DNA from: Bacteroidota bacterium
Lineage (GTDB): Bacteria; Bacteroidota; Bacteroidia; Bacteroidales; UBA932
NCBI GenBank assembly: GCA_017860395.1
Contig: JAGDMC010000010.1
Span: 1 to 15,442 of the forward strand
Direction: 5' to 3'
DNA length: 15,442 bases
Shown here: piece after piece, positions 14,276 to 15,442 of the stretch
Layout of the letters: each line of letters begins with the position of its first letter
How positions within the stretch are numbered: position 1 is the stretch's first letter
Program-made: the position numbers and the translations under genes
Notes under the pieces: model-generated
Databases searched by the model: none
What the model saw: the letters and a program-made list of their open reading frames with translations, nothing else
What the model was told of the DNA's origin: nothing

Positions 14276-14851
14276 ATGGAAAAACAGCGTGTAGCAGTAG
14301 GAGTAACCGGTGCATCAGGTCAGATATATGCAAAGCATATCATTGAAAAGCTTCGTAAAACAGGCGGAATAGAACTCGATATAATTTTTACTGACACAGC
14401 CAGAGAGGTATATACAGACGAAACAGGAGAGTCGCTCCCCACTCCTCTTATTGACAATAACAGTTATTACAACCGCAACGCTTCCGGATCAAACCCTGCA
14501 AGTGTTTTCATTATAATCCCCTGCACTATGGGTACGATTGGACGTATCGCATCCGGTTCTTCTGAGGACCTCATCTCACGGGTCGCAGATGTTCAGCTCA
14601 AAGAGCACAGAAAACTGATAATAGTACCGCGCGAGACCCCTTATTCGCTCATACATCTGAGGAACATGACCCTGCTTACAGAAGCAGGTGCTATAATTGC
14701 GCCGGCATCACCTTCTTTTTATATGCATCCGGAGACGCTCACGGAAATGGTGGACAATTTTGTTCTTCGGATACTGGATCTTGCCCGGATATCAGAAATG
14801 CCTGCCGAAAAAAAATGGCTTGGTGGGAGTTCCAATTTCCTTAAGCCATAG
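14276..14851 (+). CDS. ubiX: Flavin prenyltransferase UbiX
   Basis: It joins dimethylallyl (phosphate) to FMN to make prenylated FMN, the cofactor of UbiD-type reversible decarboxylases. I start at 14276 (MEKQRVAVGVTGASG), 7 nt after the ATPase stop, giving 191 aa, the normal length. FMN-binding GVTGASG is at 9-15. IPCTMGTIGRIASGSSEDLISRVADV-type sequence spans 81-106. RETPYSLIHLRNM (119-131) and ASPSFYMHP (144-152) are the conserved prenyl/FMN-site stretches. No ubiD is in the window. Bacteroidota use menaquinone, so the client decarboxylase is not obvious from here. Confidence 0.95.
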   Translation: MEKQRVAVGVTGASGQIYAKHIIEKLRKTGGIELDIIFTDTAREVYTDETGESLPTPLIDNNSYYNRNASGSNPASVFIIIPCTMGTIGRIASGSSEDLISRVADVQLKEHRKLIIVPRETPYSLIHLRNMTLLTEAGAIIAPASPSFYMHPETLTEMVDNFVLRILDLARISEMPAEKKWLGGSSNFLKP

Positions 14852-14882
14852 TTTTTTTCATAAACCCTTAATTGCCGACAAA

Positions 14883-15442
14883 TTGAAAACGCTCATCAAA
14901 AAATCGTTTATACAAATAGTGTACGGCGTATTGCAATACACAACAAAACAGGCAACAATTAAGTCCGGTTCAATTCTTATAATCGCTCCACATCCCGACG
15001 ATGAAATCATTGGAACAGGAGGGCTTATTGTAAAAAAACTCCGTGAAGGGTGCAAAGTAAACATAGTTTTTCTGACAGACGGAGAGTGCTCCGGAGCAAG
15101 TCCAAATAAGGAAGAAACCAAACAAGCGCGTATATCTTTATCTGAAAAAATAGCAATAAAACTTGGTATTCCTACGGGAAACCTTTACCGGATGCATCTT
15201 CCCGATGCTTTTGTTCCTAAAAGAGGTGAACCTGGATTCGCGGATGCTGTAAACAAACTTGCTCATTTAATAGATAAAATAGATCCATCTGCTATTTTTG
15301 CAACACATTTTCTTGATCACTGGCCCTTCGATCACGTTGCCTGCAGCCAGATTGCAACAGAAGCAGTCATAAAATTGAGTAAACCAAACCCGGAACTATC
15401 CGGAGGCTCATCAGTGAATCAGCCGTATAAAAAACCTGAGCT
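14883..15442 (+). CDS. PIG-L/LmbE family deacetylase, C-terminus off the window
   Basis: These zinc enzymes usually remove the acetyl group from a GlcNAc-type amide. The zinc site APHPDDEIIG (from 14985) has the typical His-Pro-Asp-Asp-Glu core, and LTDGEC and HFLDHWPFDH follow with further His and Asp ligands. The frame is open to the right edge with about 186 codons visible. No ATG lies in frame upstream of the zinc motif. The TTG at 14883 (then KTLIKKSFIQ) is my best start, and GTG at 14919 is an alternative. It lies 31 nt after ubiX on the same strand, so cotranscription is likely. The substrate is unknown; a membrane-proximal N-terminal helix, as in some LmbE proteins, is possible but weak. 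Confidence 0.85.
   Translation, partial: MKTLIKKSFIQIVYGVLQYTTKQATIKSGSILIIAPHPDDEIIGTGGLIVKKLREGCKVNIVFLTDGECSGASPNKEETKQARISLSEKIAIKLGIPTGNLYRMHLPDAFVPKRGEPGFADAVNKLAHLIDKIDPSAIFATHFLDHWPFDHVACSQIATEAVIKLSKPNPELSGGSSVNQPYKKPE

Noticed and set aside
14858..15121. 87-codon minus-strand ORF at the start of the PIG-L gene
   Set aside because: The plus strand encodes the unmistakable zinc motif here, so this is an antisense shadow.

Overview
The window looks like a chromosomal segment from a member of the Bacteroidota, most likely Bacteroidales. Several things point that way. Start-proximal promoters fit the group's unusual sigma consensus (TTG or TTTG, about 18-20 nt, then TAnnTTTG). A DUF4290 gene is coupled to murA, and ftsK is followed by a LolA-like gene. 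There is an UpxY-type NusG paralogue, and genes lack strong Shine-Dalgarno sequences. No tRNA, rRNA, CRISPR array, insertion sequence or phage gene is seen.

Left block (1-4769). A minus-strand run reads pyrE, an SRPBCC-fold protein, a secreted GH20 beta-N-acetylhexosaminidase and a NOL1/NOP2/Sun rRNA m5C methyltransferase that runs off the left edge. Gaps are 6, 30 and 30 nt, so it is probably one operon. A Nudix hydrolase diverges from pyrE. The 46-bp spacer carries an 18-bp perfect palindrome formed by two opposed -7 elements.

Middle block (4786-10726). On the minus strand, in transcription order: a UpxY/NusG-like elongation factor, DUF4290, murA, ftsK and a LolA-like chaperone. DUF4290 and murA overlap as TAATG. 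MurA has Asp in place of the fosfomycin-target Cys. A good promoter lies about 120 nt upstream of the NusG-like gene, and its leader holds a 31-codon open frame. No convincing terminator is visible between this promoter and lolA. The specialised NusG may therefore sit at the head of a cell-wall and division transcript rather than a capsule operon; this is an inference.

Right block (10798-13120, minus). A lone WbpO/TviB-type nucleotide-sugar dehydrogenase with its own promoter lies downstream of rplU-rpmA, which has its own promoter and an intrinsic terminator.

Right edge (13128-15442, plus). A diverging gene group encodes an archaeal-type ATPase with degenerate Walker motifs, the flavin prenyltransferase UbiX, and a PIG-L/LmbE deacetylase cut by the window edge.

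Most of the content is housekeeping: pyrimidine synthesis, ribosomal proteins, peptidoglycan, division, lipoprotein transport and rRNA modification. The points most worth attention are the NusG-like gene with its leader, the palindromic pyrE/Nudix promoter, the Asp-type MurA and the ATPase with altered nucleotide-binding motifs.
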